Source: Sialis fuliginosa
Taxonomy: Eukaryota > Arthropoda > Insecta > Megaloptera > Sialidae
Assembly: GCA_961205875.1 (NCBI GenBank)
Contig: OY540820.1
Location: 806,001 to 870,000 of the forward strand
Length of the DNA: 64,000 nt
Direction: 5' to 3'
The notes under the pieces are model-generated. The model worked only from the letters and a program-made list of their open reading frames with translations, searched no databases and was not told where the DNA came from. Position numbers and translations under genes: made by a program. Numbering within the stretch: the stretch's first letter is position 1; each line of letters starts with the position of its first letter. This document shows, piece by piece, positions 1-10,591 of this stretch.

Positions 1-618
1 ACAAATATTCAAATTTTTAATTTAATGTTGAATTTCGCCTTGACATATTGGTGTATCATAAGTGTAAACGATTGTATATAAAACTTCAATATGAAAAATT
101 TCCTCAGTTTTACATTTAATATTGTATCGATAATATCATTCATTACACTGAAATTCTGTCTTATAATTAACAATTTTTATTTGCAACAATTTTTTAATTT
201 TAACTATGACTTTCTATTAATTAATTTCTATTTTTCATATGCCACAACATGATATCTATCTCAATGCACAGAGGTAAAAAAACAAATTAAAGATCTAATA
301 AAGAACTACAAAAAATATTTGAAATACTTTTTAATAAAATTAGCTGTTTTCATGTTATTAATGAAAAAAAAACAACACTTTTTCACTCCATGCCAAACTA
401 CCCCTGCACCCCTTAGTCAACTACGCTCATCAGTTTTTTAAAGTGTAAGTATAAAAACACATATGTACCAATGTTTGTTGATAAAAGATATTTTTACTGT
501 AGTATATAATAAACAAAACACTTAGTCTTCTACAATAAGCTTTATACCTCTTAATCAGGTCTCTATATACCGATGTTTATGTAATATTTTGCATTTGGAT
601 TGTTTTGATGGAAAGATA
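1..618. other. AT-rich sequence, nothing recognised
   Basis: No open frame of protein-like character, no RNA gene and no repeat that I could match elsewhere in the window. Confidence 0.5.
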
Positions 619-620
619 TA

Positions 621-1467
621 CAGGGTGAGTCATTTTAATCAACGCAGTCAAATATCTCAAAAAGTAAGCGAAATTGAGAAAAACGTTTCGAACAAAACTT
701 ACTTTGTTTCAAGGGGGCCAAACAATGGTGACCTTGCAGTTGACCTTCAAACCATTTTCAATGTCAAATCAAGGTCAACTTTGATTCTTTAAATGGAAAC
801 CTATATTTTTTATTGCATATTCGTATTCTACGTGAAAAATTGAGTATCTTTAGTAGGAAATTTTTTTCTTAAAAATGCTTTCTTCTCTTGGTGGAGGACG
901 CTGTAAGATTTATCAACGAACTCAAATATCTGAAAAAAAGTTGCACCTAATAGCTCAAACTACTTTTAGCATTACCCAGAAACAACGGCGTGGATGTAGT
1001 AGTTGTATGTTTCCTTTGGGATGATTTTTTAATGTGAGTCCTCTTGTCTCTTACTTTAAAAAAGCACCCCAAAAGAAACATACAACTACTACGTCCACGC
1101 CGTTGTTTCTGGGTAATGCTAAAAGTAGTTTGAGCTATTAGGTGCAACTTTTTTTCTGATATTTGGGTTCGTTGATAAATCTTTCAGCGCCCTACACCAA
1201 GAGAAGAAAGCATTTTTAAGAAAAAAATTTCCTACTAAAGATACTCATTTTTTCACGTAGAATACGAATATGCAATAAAAAATATAGGTTTCCATTTAAA
1301 GAATCAAAGTTGACCTTGATTTGACTATGAAAATGGTTTGAAGGTCAACCGCAAGGTCACCATTGTTTGACCCCCTTGCAACCAAGCAACTTTTGTTTGA
1401 AACGTTTTTCTCAATTTCGCTTACTTTTCGAGATATTTGACTGCGTTGATTAAAATGACTCATCCTG
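621..1467. mobile_element. Foldback element, TA target duplication
   Basis: An 847-bp near-perfect palindrome. It begins CAGGGTGAGTCATTTT and ends with the inverse (AAAATGACTCATCCTG), and is flanked by TA on both sides (619-620 and 1468-1469). The two arms match almost to the centre near 1040, where a block around ACCCAGAAACAACGGCGT at about 975 is mirrored near 1095. There is no transposase, so it is non-autonomous. TA duplication and CAGGGTG ends are shared with several other palindromes in this window. Open frames inside are products of the palindrome. Confidence 0.85.
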
Positions 1468-1469
1468 TA

Positions 1470-1786
1470 TATAAAGGTATGATAAATCTTTACGTTCGGC
1501 CTTAAACAATTTTTAGGTCCGTTTCATAAGAAAGCCATCAGATTTTGTTTTGTAGAGTGTAGACCATCAGCAGTTAAATATGAATAGCAATTTTTTTGCG
1601 ATGGGACGTTCACCCTGTGTCATGAGTGACGGAAGTCTCCGCATGACGCCTATACGATTTTTCGAAGTCCAGATTACAGCTGCCTTGTATTTACACAATT
1701 GATTCTGAAAAGTATATGATGTTATCATACAGGGACTAAATTAATCACACGTGTCGTTATTTTAGGGCTTAGCGTAATTTTTTTAC
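1470..1786. other. Unassigned spacer
   Basis: No gene seen. A CACCCTGT motif near 1610 resembles a decayed foldback end, but no partner end was found. Confidence 0.4.
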
Positions 1787-2446
1787 ATATCGTCCCCTAC
1801 AAGGCAAAGTATCTTAAGCGACATTTTTTGCGAAATTGAGTTATAGTGGTTACGATAATCTGCTTGATACTACACATCGATTCTGAAAGTCTCGTAAACA
1901 ACAAAGTTCTCTTTCCCGCTAAAAAATTTGTTTATAATTTGACTATCATATAATTGTATTCAGCATTGTTTTTTGAAGTATCGTAACTGCCAGATAAAGA
2001 ATCGTAACCACCAGACAGTGTCGTAAACATCGATATCTGTTTTACAAATTATCATAACCGACTATAATATTGTATCATAATGGCACTTAAGATATTTTAA
2101 ACTATAAATACCTGTTAATTGTGAATAAAATTCTATTATTGCTTATTGATTTAATAAATCAACTATCAATTGGTAGTCCAATTTTGTATATATATATGAA
2201 ACATTGAAAAGGTATTTAAGGTAGTTTACAACAGTGACCACTGAAATTGTGGGTTATAAAATATCTTAAGCGCCAAACATTGATAAATAATCGTTTTTCA
2301 ATTCCTTTATAACGGTTAAGTTAAAAGTATCAAAGTACATATTATTAAAGAAAATTATGTCGTCTGGGGTCATATTATTCATTTTTATGTCTTGTAAAAT
2401 TAGAAAAATGTCGCTTACAGTACATTGACTTTTAGGGGACGATATA
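1787..2446. mobile_element. TIR DNA element with ATCGTCCCCT ends
   Basis: The left end reads ATATCGTCCCCTA and the right end is its inverse, TAGGGGACGATAT. Similarity continues inward for about 45 bp on both sides (AAGTAT-TTAAGCGACATTTTT). The interior repeats an ATCGTAAC-like motif several times between about 1800 and 2075, which could be transposase-binding subterminal repeats. A 65-codon minus-strand frame (2463-2266) starts just outside the right end and reads inward; it matches no family I recognise. One-ended relics of the same family lie at about 5546-5770 and 25236-25460. Confidence 0.65.
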
Positions 2447-2481
2447 AACTCTGACATATCCATCGAAACAATCCCAAGACA

Positions 2482-2641
2482 GGTGTTACATGCTCAGTCT
2501 GGCATCAGTTCAGTCCATGACCTTCATCGTACCAAGACTGACGAAAAATATTAAAATATTTAGTCTGTCGATCAATGTATTACACGATCAGTTTGATGTC
2601 AGTCGTGGACTGAACTGATGCCAGACTGAGCGTGTAACACC
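2482..2641. mobile_element. Short palindromic MITE (160 bp)
   Basis: Inverted arms of about 38 bp, GGTGTTACATGCTCAGTCTG at the left and its inverse at the right, enclose an AT-rich loop of about 85 bp. No coding capacity. I could not define a clean target duplication. Confidence 0.75.
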
Positions 2642-2995
2642 CATCTAATGCAAAAGATTTCAGAAGTATAAAGGTACATTTAGAAAAAACACTAAACGAA
2701 CAATATTGCGTATGTGTACATTGTTCAAATTTAATTAAGTATTTTGTCCTTGATTAGGACAATTTCTACGAACCTTAATCTCTTGTGGCAAAGCTTCTCG
2801 TTTAAAACGTGAACTCAATCTCCTTTACATCAATTACTTATTTCAACATGATAATTGAGAATGTTGAGATGCCAAATTAGAAAATTGACAGCAGTTCGGA
2901 AACCAAGTTCATATATTAATTTTAACAACAGCCATGAAAACCTATAGAAAAAATTACTTTTATAATAATAATAATATAATGCCGACTTTTAAATA
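2642..2995. other. AT-rich spacer, nothing recognised
   Basis: No gene, repeat match or structured element seen. Confidence 0.4.
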
Positions 2996-2999
2996 TATG

Positions 3000-4154
3000 T
3001 TTATATTGTATTTTATGTACTTACATGATTACATGATATTAGAAATAATTTGGTTTTTCTGCTTGCCATCTATCAATGTCTCATATAAATATTTTGATAT
3101 TTTCAATTAACATTTTTCATAATTTTAATACTTGTAAATTATTTAATACTTGTGAACTATTTAACAGAGCTTTACAAAACATTTTGAAGATGCACATTGA
3201 CATTTTAGTTGAATGATGTACATAGATAAGTAAATTTAACAGATGTACAAATTTCGAACAACAATTAAAAAAGTATCATTTAAAATTACGACAATGTTAT
3301 TTTTAAATTATATAAATTCTTCTGATATTTATGATTACATATTAATTTAATAAAATACCTATGTAGGTAAAAATATTGAAATATCAATAACTTTAAGTTT
3401 TAAATTTTAATGTATTACCTATGTTATGCCGAATGTTAGTCATTCGAATGCTGTAATTGTTTGTCTTCAATTTTTTTGACATATTTATGTACGAAAATTT
3501 TAATTATTCATTACTTTGAGTTGTGCATATTTTTTTCATTCGTTATGTTCTTTATATTTCTTTTTTGTTATATTTTATTGTTGATATTAATAAACACATT
3601 CACTTCCAAATCTTAAATGGCCACTGACATTTAAATTTTTTTAAAATAATCAATAAAATATAATGTATCCATAGTTACGACATTTGCAATTAATTTAGTA
3701 GATGCTTAAAGCGACTTATATGTAAACGTATTTTGTTTATTTTCTCCTCTTTAACATATCTTTTTCAAAAATCAGACACGGGTTCATGGTTGTCAATTAA
3801 CCAAAGTATTTGAAAAAAAAAAATCTAATATCGGTTTTCGTTTTGATAGTTTTTTACATCAAAACTTTTTTTTCCTTTTTTTTTCTTTTTTTTTAAATCT
3901 GAAATTTGAACCTTACATTATATCGCCCAAGGAATATAAAAAAAATAATAAAAAAATTCTAACTTTTTTTTTGAAAAATTGGGAGCCCCTTGTTACCCCA
4001 TTTATAAACTTTTTCAAAAAAGGCCCACTAGTTGTTATTTTTTACCCCCAAGGAATGTATATACCAAATTTCAAGTTTCTCCGATGAGTGGAAATGGTCA
4101 AAAAAATGATTGTGAGTCAGTCAGTCAGTCAGGGCACTTCGTTATATATAGTAG
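3000..4154 (-). repeat. Helitron-type 5' unit, copy 1
   Basis: This is a diverged copy of the sequence at about 6660-7893. It ends, read on the plus strand, with GGGCACTTCGTTATATATAG followed by TAGA. On the minus strand that end reads TCTACTATATATAACG preceded by A, as expected for a Helitron 5' terminus beginning TC. It directly abuts the CTAG terminus of the next element at 4156. Long poly-A/T tracts and a GTCAGTCAGTCAG microsatellite lie near 4115-4130. No coding content. Confidence 0.6.
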
Positions 4155-4155
4155 A

Positions 4156-5109
4156 CTAGCTGCTACCCGCGACTTCGCTCGCGTGGATTTCGAAACCCTT
4201 CATATGTGACAGGGGGTAAAATATTAAATTTATCTTATTTTTAGTTTTCTTTAATTATACAAAATCGTAAATGTGTCGGCTCCTATGCGAGATAGAGGGG
4301 TTTTTCCGCCCTAAAACCCTTACCCCCGTGGTATTTTTCCCGCTGGATCGAATAAAACCACTTACAACCCTTCATATGTAACGGGTAAAATATTAATTAC
4401 TAAAAAAAAATTAAAATTTTCCTCCCCCTTGCAATTCCTTAGGGGTTGAATTTTCGAGATATGAAATAGCCTTAATCCGTCCTTGGGATGTAAGCCATCT
4501 CACTGCCAAATTTCATCAAAATCGGTAAAGCAGTTTAGTCGTGAACAGGTAACAAATAGACAGACTGAGAGATACACTTTCGCATTTATAATATAAGTCG
4601 CGACTCCTATGTAAGATAAGGGGTTGTTTTGTCCCCCTAATAATCCCTCTTCCGTAGTATTTTTGCCCGCCAGATCGAATGTAATCAATTACAACTCTTC
4701 ATATGTGACAGGGGGTAAAATATTAAATTTTTCTTATTTTTAGTTTTCTTTCATTATACAAAATCGTAAATATCTCGGCTCCTATGCGAGATAGAGGGTT
4801 GTTTTGCCCCCTAAAACCTACGCCCCCGTGGTATTTTTCCCGCCGGATCGAATAAAACCACTTACAACCCTTCATATGTATCGGGGGGTAAAATAATAAT
4901 TACTAAAAAAAATTAAAAAATTTCTACCCCCTTGCAATTTCTTAGGGGTTGAATTTTTAAGATACGAAATAGCCTATGTCCGTCCTCGGGATGCAAGCTA
5001 TCTCACTGCCAAATTTCATCAAAATCGGTAAAGCGGTTTAGCCGTGAAAAGGTAACAAACAGAAAACAGACAGACAAACACACTTTCGCATTTATAATAT
5101 TAGTATGGA
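4156..5109 (-). mobile_element. Short non-autonomous Helitron inside the composite
   Basis: Minus strand 5' end TCCATACTAATATTATAAAT, a form I know as widespread in arthropod Helitrons; 3' end a GC hairpin followed by CTAG. Between them is a tandem internal repeat of about 250 bp carrying GATCGAA-type and CGTAAAT blocks (about 4180-4380, 4600-4700, 4700-4880). The part next to the 5' end has CAAATTTCATCAAAATCGG and a GACA microsatellite. Related internal units recur at 49.4 kb and 53-55.8 kb. Confidence 0.75.
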
Positions 5110-5545
5110 TATCGTAAAATGTCCAAATATTACTTTACTTAATATTTTATTAACTAATTAAAATTTGAACAATAAAACTTAAATTTTTCGAAAAATTGTT
5201 CATTCGAAGAATTTTGATTCAAAAAATTGTGATTCGAAAAATTGTGTTTCGAAAAATTTACACCAAACCTAATAATTAATTTCGATATTTTACCTTTCAT
5301 AGAAGTGAAATGTTTCTTCATATTTAAATTTTCAATCAATATAGGCATTTCAAAATATTTAATTGTTAATATGTGTCAAAAATCATTTAATTGTTCGACA
5401 AAATATTTTAAAGAGACATAATCATAGTAACCTAAATTAATAAAATAAAATATTGAAACCGTAAATTATAAAATTCCGTATTCCATGGCTAGGTACTATG
5501 TTTTTATATACCTAAATTATAACATACCTGGTTAAATTATTTCTA

Positions 5546-5770
5546 TATCGTCCCCTCCAAAGCAAAGTATCGTAAGATACACTTTTTGCGAAATTGAGTT
5601 ATCGATTCTAAAAATCTCATATATAAGCGACAAAATTCTCTTTTCCGCTAAAAAATCTGTTAAAACTTTTATCGTATTCCTCCAGACAATGTATTCTAAG
5701 CACCGATATCTGTTTTATGAAATATCGTAACCAACAATAATATAGTATCGTAACCAGTGACGTAGCTAGC
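5546..5770 (+). repeat. Relic of the ATCGTCCCCT family
   Basis: It begins TATATCGTCCCCTCCAAAGC and carries the same internal ATCGTAACC-like motifs as the element at 1787-2446, but only one end is present. It was carried along inside the composite Helitron (second copy at 25236-25460). Confidence 0.6.
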
Positions 5771-7893
5771 CCTGAGTGGATCCTGACTGGCCTATATGGT
5801 AGGTACTTTCCCGCGACGGAATAATATAGTGCTGTGACGGAGTGCTTTCTTATTTATTCATTAGAGCTGGGCTTTTATCAATTTTAATTTTATTAATTTT
5901 AAGATATTTTAGAAAAATCGTACCTGTTAAAACTTTATTGCACAAACTAAATATGGTTTCTCTATGAGGTTTTTTCAATATATTTTTTACCCTCAATAAC
6001 TCAATTTGGTTGATATTGAAGTATGATGTAGAACAGTGCTTCCTAAACTTTTCCTACGACAGAACACTTCACAAATCCTGAAATTTTAATGGAACGTCTT
6101 GGTTATTTTGTAAGTAATATATAAAATAAGGAAAAAAGTAAATTTAAATCAGTCAAGCATGTTTGAACTTCTCGCAGCATTTAAAAACATTGAATATTAA
6201 CTTTGATATTTTTTACGCTTAAACTGATAAGACATACGTTATATATCGTAGTACAGGTATTCCTCGACTTACAACCGAGATAGGTTTCTAAACATCGATC
6301 GTAAATAGAATAAGTTGTAAGTTAACACGTACAATATGTACATATTTTTGCTTTGGACGTTTTCCTTGATGTGAAGCGAATCGCATTTTCTATACATAAC
6401 AAACAGTTGCGGGTTCCCAAAAATATCTACATAAATAATAATAAATTACATTTTTGGGAAATTCCCGGAACTGTTTGTTTCATTTATGTAATATGTGCAT
6501 GTAAGAAAGAGACAAAGACAATTATAAGTCGAGGATTACCTGTATATTTGTTTACGATGCGTTTTCAACTCTTGTCGTATGAAAATATATTGCATACTAA
6601 ATACATATTATGACATTTGTTTCTGATATGACAACGACAAAAAATTATTTTATGACTTCTGGTACATGTATTGTATTACATCATGTACTTACATGATTTG
6701 AACATTTTATGAATATTAAAAATAATTTCATTTTTGGTTTTTCTGCTCGTGTCTTTCAAAAATTCATCAATGTGTCTATATAAATACATTATTAGCTCTT
6801 GTAGATACTCGTACACCCTTTGTACAATTAATTAATTAATTACAATCAAATATAGGTCTTGTCAATTGAATGAAGCTTTCGTAACAATTTGCAATAAATC
6901 AACATCTTGTTTTAATTTTGTAAATGTACATTTTAGGTTAGTACATTGGGTAAAGATGACAGATATACAGTTTCAAACAACAATTAAAATAATATCATTT
7001 AAAATTACAATGTTAATTTGAAATTATATAAATTCTTCTGATATTTATGATTACAAATAAATATAATAAAATACCTATACCTATGAAAGTAAAAATATTG
7101 ATAATTCAATGACTTAAGATTAAAAAAATGTCATTATATACCTACTTAATTTTTATTTGTACCGGGAACACATATCTATCGCCGAATGTTGGTCGAATTG
7201 TGTCCGAATGCTGTAATTGTTTGTCTTCAATTTTTTTGTCAAATTTATTTATGAAAATTTAAATTATTTATTACATTAGAGTTGTGCATATTTTTTCGTT
7301 CGTTATGCTCTTTATATTTCTTTTTTGTTATATTTTATTGTTCACTTCAAAATTTTAAATGGCCACTGACATTTAAAATTTTTAAAAATAATCAATAAAA
7401 TATAATGTATCCATAGTTACGACATTTGCAATTAATTTAGTAAATGCTTAAAGCGCATTATATGTAAACGTATTTTGTTTATTTTCTCCTCTTTAACATA
7501 TCTTTTTCAAAAATCAGACACGGGTTTATGGTTGTCAATTAACCAAAGTATTTGAAAAAAATTAAAAAAATCTAATATCGGTTTTCGTTTTGATACTTTT
7601 TTACATCAAAACTTTTTTTTCCTTTTTTTTTCTTTTTTTTTAAATCTGAAATTTGAACCTTACATTATATCGCCCAAGGAATATAAAAAAAATAATAAAA
7701 AAATTCTAACTTTTTTTTTGAAAAATTGGGGGCCCCTTGTTACCCCATTTATAAACTTTTTCAAAAAAGGCCCACTAGTTGTTATTTTTACCCCCAAGGA
7801 ATGTATATACCAAATTTCAAGTTTCTCCGATGAGTGGAAATGGTCAAAAAAATGATTATCAGTCAGTCAGGGCACTTCGTTATATATAGTAGA

Positions 7894-9431
7894 TTACAAA
7901 TTAATACAATAAAATACCTATGTATATCAATAACTTTAAGTTTTAAATTTTAATGTATTACCTATATTATGCCGAATATTAGTGATTCGAATGCTGTGAT
8001 TGTTTGTCTTCAATTTTTTTGACTTTATGTACGAACATTTAAATTATTTATTACTTTATAGTTGTGCATATTTTTTCATTCGTTATGTTCTTTATATTTC
8101 TTTTTTGTTATATTTAATTGTTCATATTAAACACATTTACTTCAAAATTTTAAATGACTGACATTTAAAAATAATCAATAAAATATAACGTATCCATAGT
8201 TACGACATTTGCAATTAATTTAGTAGATGCTTAAAGCGCATTATATGTAAACGTATTTTGTTTATTTTCTCCTCTTTAACATATCTTTTTCAAAAATCAG
8301 ACACGGGTTCATGGTTGTCAATTAACCAAAGTATTTAAAAAAAATTTAAAAAATCTAATATCGATTTTCGTTTTGATAGTTTTTTACATCAAAACTTTTT
8401 TTTTGTTTTTTCTTCATTTTTTTTAAATCTGAAATTTGAACCTTACATTATATCGCCCAAGGAAAATAAAAAAATAATAAAAAAATTGTAACATTTTTTT
8501 TGAAAAATTGGGGGCCCCTTGTTACCCCATTTATAAACTTTTTCAAAAAAGGCCCACTAGTTGTTATTTTTTACCCCCAAGAAATGTATATACCAAATTT
8601 CAAGGTTCTCCGATGAGTGGAAATGGTCAAAAAAATGATTGTGAATCAGGGCACTTCGTTATATACAGGGTGGGACAATAGTGTGTGGAAGTTCGATAGC
8701 TCGTAGACCATGAAAGATAAAAAAATCTTTCTAATGCGGATGTAAACTGTGGGTAAATGCGCATACATAGAAATTATTTTCAAAAATTAATTTTTTAAAG
8801 TAAATATTGTTGAATTTTGTACTTTTTGCTCAATAAATCAAAAATGGTTACAAATAACCATAAGGATGTACAAACAAAAAATGCTCGTTATGTAATTCTA
8901 CATAACAACGCTAAAAAATATATAGGGTGTTCCATTTGAAATAGTTGAGAAAAATAACTTTGAAGTTATCAAAATTTGAAAATTAATTTTGAACATCCTG
9001 TACATGGTGGCTCTAAGATATTTTAAAAAAAGCACCCACTAGCCTCCTACAATAAGGTTCATATTTAATTTCCTCTATAAAGATGCGGCCGCTGAAGGGG
9101 TGAATTTTTAAGTGGAGTAGTGTAAAAGCTATTTTTTTTGAAAAAAATATTATTACGTCTAGACCGGGCATCAGAGGGGGCTAATATTTTAGATATGAAT
9201 AAACATCCGAAGAGAAGTGTTAAATATGCAAAAATATTTAGGGTATTCCATTTAAAAAAAATTATCTCAAGCGTACCACACTTTTTTGTAGCACCCTGTA
9301 TATTTGAAAATAATTTCTATGTATGCGCATTTACCCACAGTTTACATCCGCATTAGAAAGATTTTTTTTATCTTTTATGATCTACGAGCTATCGAACTTC
9401 CACACACTATTGCCCCACCCTGTATAGTAGA
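7894..9431 (-). repeat. Helitron-type 5' unit, copy 3 (interrupted)
   Basis: Third copy of the unit ending GGGCACTTCGTTATATATAG-TAGA. It occupies 7894-8665 and 9425-9431 and is split by the foldback at 8666-9422. Joining the outer parts and removing one TA reproduces the uninterrupted terminus seen at 4154 and 7893. No coding content. Confidence 0.7.
8666..9422. mobile_element. Foldback element nested in a repeat unit, TA duplication
   Basis: A 757-bp palindrome with CAGGGTGGGACAATA at the left and the inverse TATTGCCCCACCCTG at the right, flanked by TA (8664-8665, 9423-9424). The empty site is present in the sister repeat copies, so the insertion is directly documented. Arms are similar for at least 120 bp from each end (for example CTAATGCGGATGTAAACTG and its inverse). 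No transposase. Confidence 0.9.
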
Positions 9432-9707
9432 TACATCAAATATATGTTTATTGTATATATGTAGGTAGGTATAATAAAAATACAGGTTGTTTCAAAAAGA
9501 ACACAAAATTTTAAATTGATCTATCAGTTCCACGTCAAGACAAACACTTTTCGTTCCGTGTATGTCTGTCTGTCCGTCCGTTTATCCGTATTGTTCAATA
9601 ATTAACTACATTAGGTGAATTTAGCACGAGGAAGCACTGTGCATTTACTTAGCAGATGTTTTTTCTAGTGTATAGTTCTCACAAAGAGCACTTTTTATCT
9701 GTTTATA
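9432..9707. repeat. Truncated repeat fragments
   Basis: From about 9485 a one-ended fragment begins ACAGGTTGTTTC. From about 9530 to 9665 a segment in inverse orientation matches the repeat inside 10592-11953 (CGTCAAGACAAACACTTTTC and CGAGGAAGCACTGTGCATT). A TCTGTCTGTCCGTCCG microsatellite lies between them. Confidence 0.5.
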
Positions 9708-10551
9708 CCGGGTGTTTTTTTAAAGACTTTCCAGCATATTTTATCCAAAATAACGAATTTTCAGAGAAAATGTTTCATTCAAAAGTTTCATGATTTCGAG
9801 GGGGCTCAATACTGATAATATGGGTTGACCTTGAAAAGGTCACATTAATGAGTTTTCAGGTTCAACTTTTCTTTTTCAAATCTAAACCTATATTTTTTGT
9901 TGCAGATTCACAATTTACGAGGAAAAATAAACAACATTTTTTCTGAAAATGTGCATGTTTTATGATAGGGAGCATAACAAAAAAAAGTTTCTGGATATTC
10001 AATAATTTTTTACTCGAAAACTATTAATTTTCAAAAATAATCATGAGCTAAAAAGTGTTTAGATTTAGACAATGATTCTCAGAGAATTTTATTTTACTTG
10101 TTTTTAATTTTTTCTTCAAAAGTTCAAAAAAATTACTTTATTAAAAAGTTGCATAAAAAGTTAATATGAAATTTGAATAAAAAAAATTCTCCGAGAATCC
10201 TTGCTTAAATCTAAGTGCTTTTTTTTAATTTATAGTATTCGAGTAAAAAATTATTGAATATCCAGAAATTTCATTTTGTTTTGATCCATATAAAAAAAAT
10301 TCAGAAAAAATGTTTCAGGTAAAAATTGCTTATTTGCTCATAAATTACGAATCTGCAACAAAAAAATACAAGTTTAGATTTGAAAAAGAAAAATTGAACC
10401 TGAAAACCCATTACGGTGACCTTTTCAAAGTCAACCCATATTGTCAGTATTGAGCCCCCTCGAAACCATAAAACATTTGTATGAAATATATTCTCTGAAA
10501 ATTCGTTATTTTTGAAATAATCCGCTGGAAAGTCTTTAAAAAAACATCCTG
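9708..10551. mobile_element. Foldback element, TA duplication
   Basis: An 844-bp palindrome: CCGGGTGTTTTTTTAAAGAC at the left, mirrored by GTCTTTAAAAAAACATCCTG at the right, with TA outside both ends. Arms include TGACCTTGA (9826-9834) and a long AT-rich middle. A diverged one-armed relative lies at about 13380-13960 inside a hAT-type MITE. Confidence 0.85.
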
Positions 10552-10591
10552 TATATTCTTACCAATGTACTGACTTGTTCACACTGTATAG

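Larger units (their letters stand above)
4156..7893 (-). mobile_element. Composite Helitron-type element, copy 1 (3.74 kb)
   Basis: On the minus strand it runs from TCTACTATATATAACG (7893) to a 3' terminus of hairpin plus CTAG (4156). The hairpin is CCACGCG...CGCGGG. The flanking host bases are A and T, as Helitron insertion predicts. Near-identical DNA lies at 23846-27585, and similarity stops at the same two termini. It contains no Rep/helicase gene, so it is non-autonomous. A complete short Helitron (4156-5109) forms its 3' part, so the longer unit appears to use an upstream alternative 5' end. Confidence 0.75.

Noticed and set aside
947-1147. Open frames inside foldback elements (also near 9138, 28808, 32886)
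   Set aside because: They come from palindromic or low-complexity sequence and are not shared between family members as proteins.
4500-6613. Three short open frames repeated identically at 24190-26303
   Set aside because: Identity is due to duplication of the whole composite element; the frames cross Helitron repeats and tail sequence and look non-coding.
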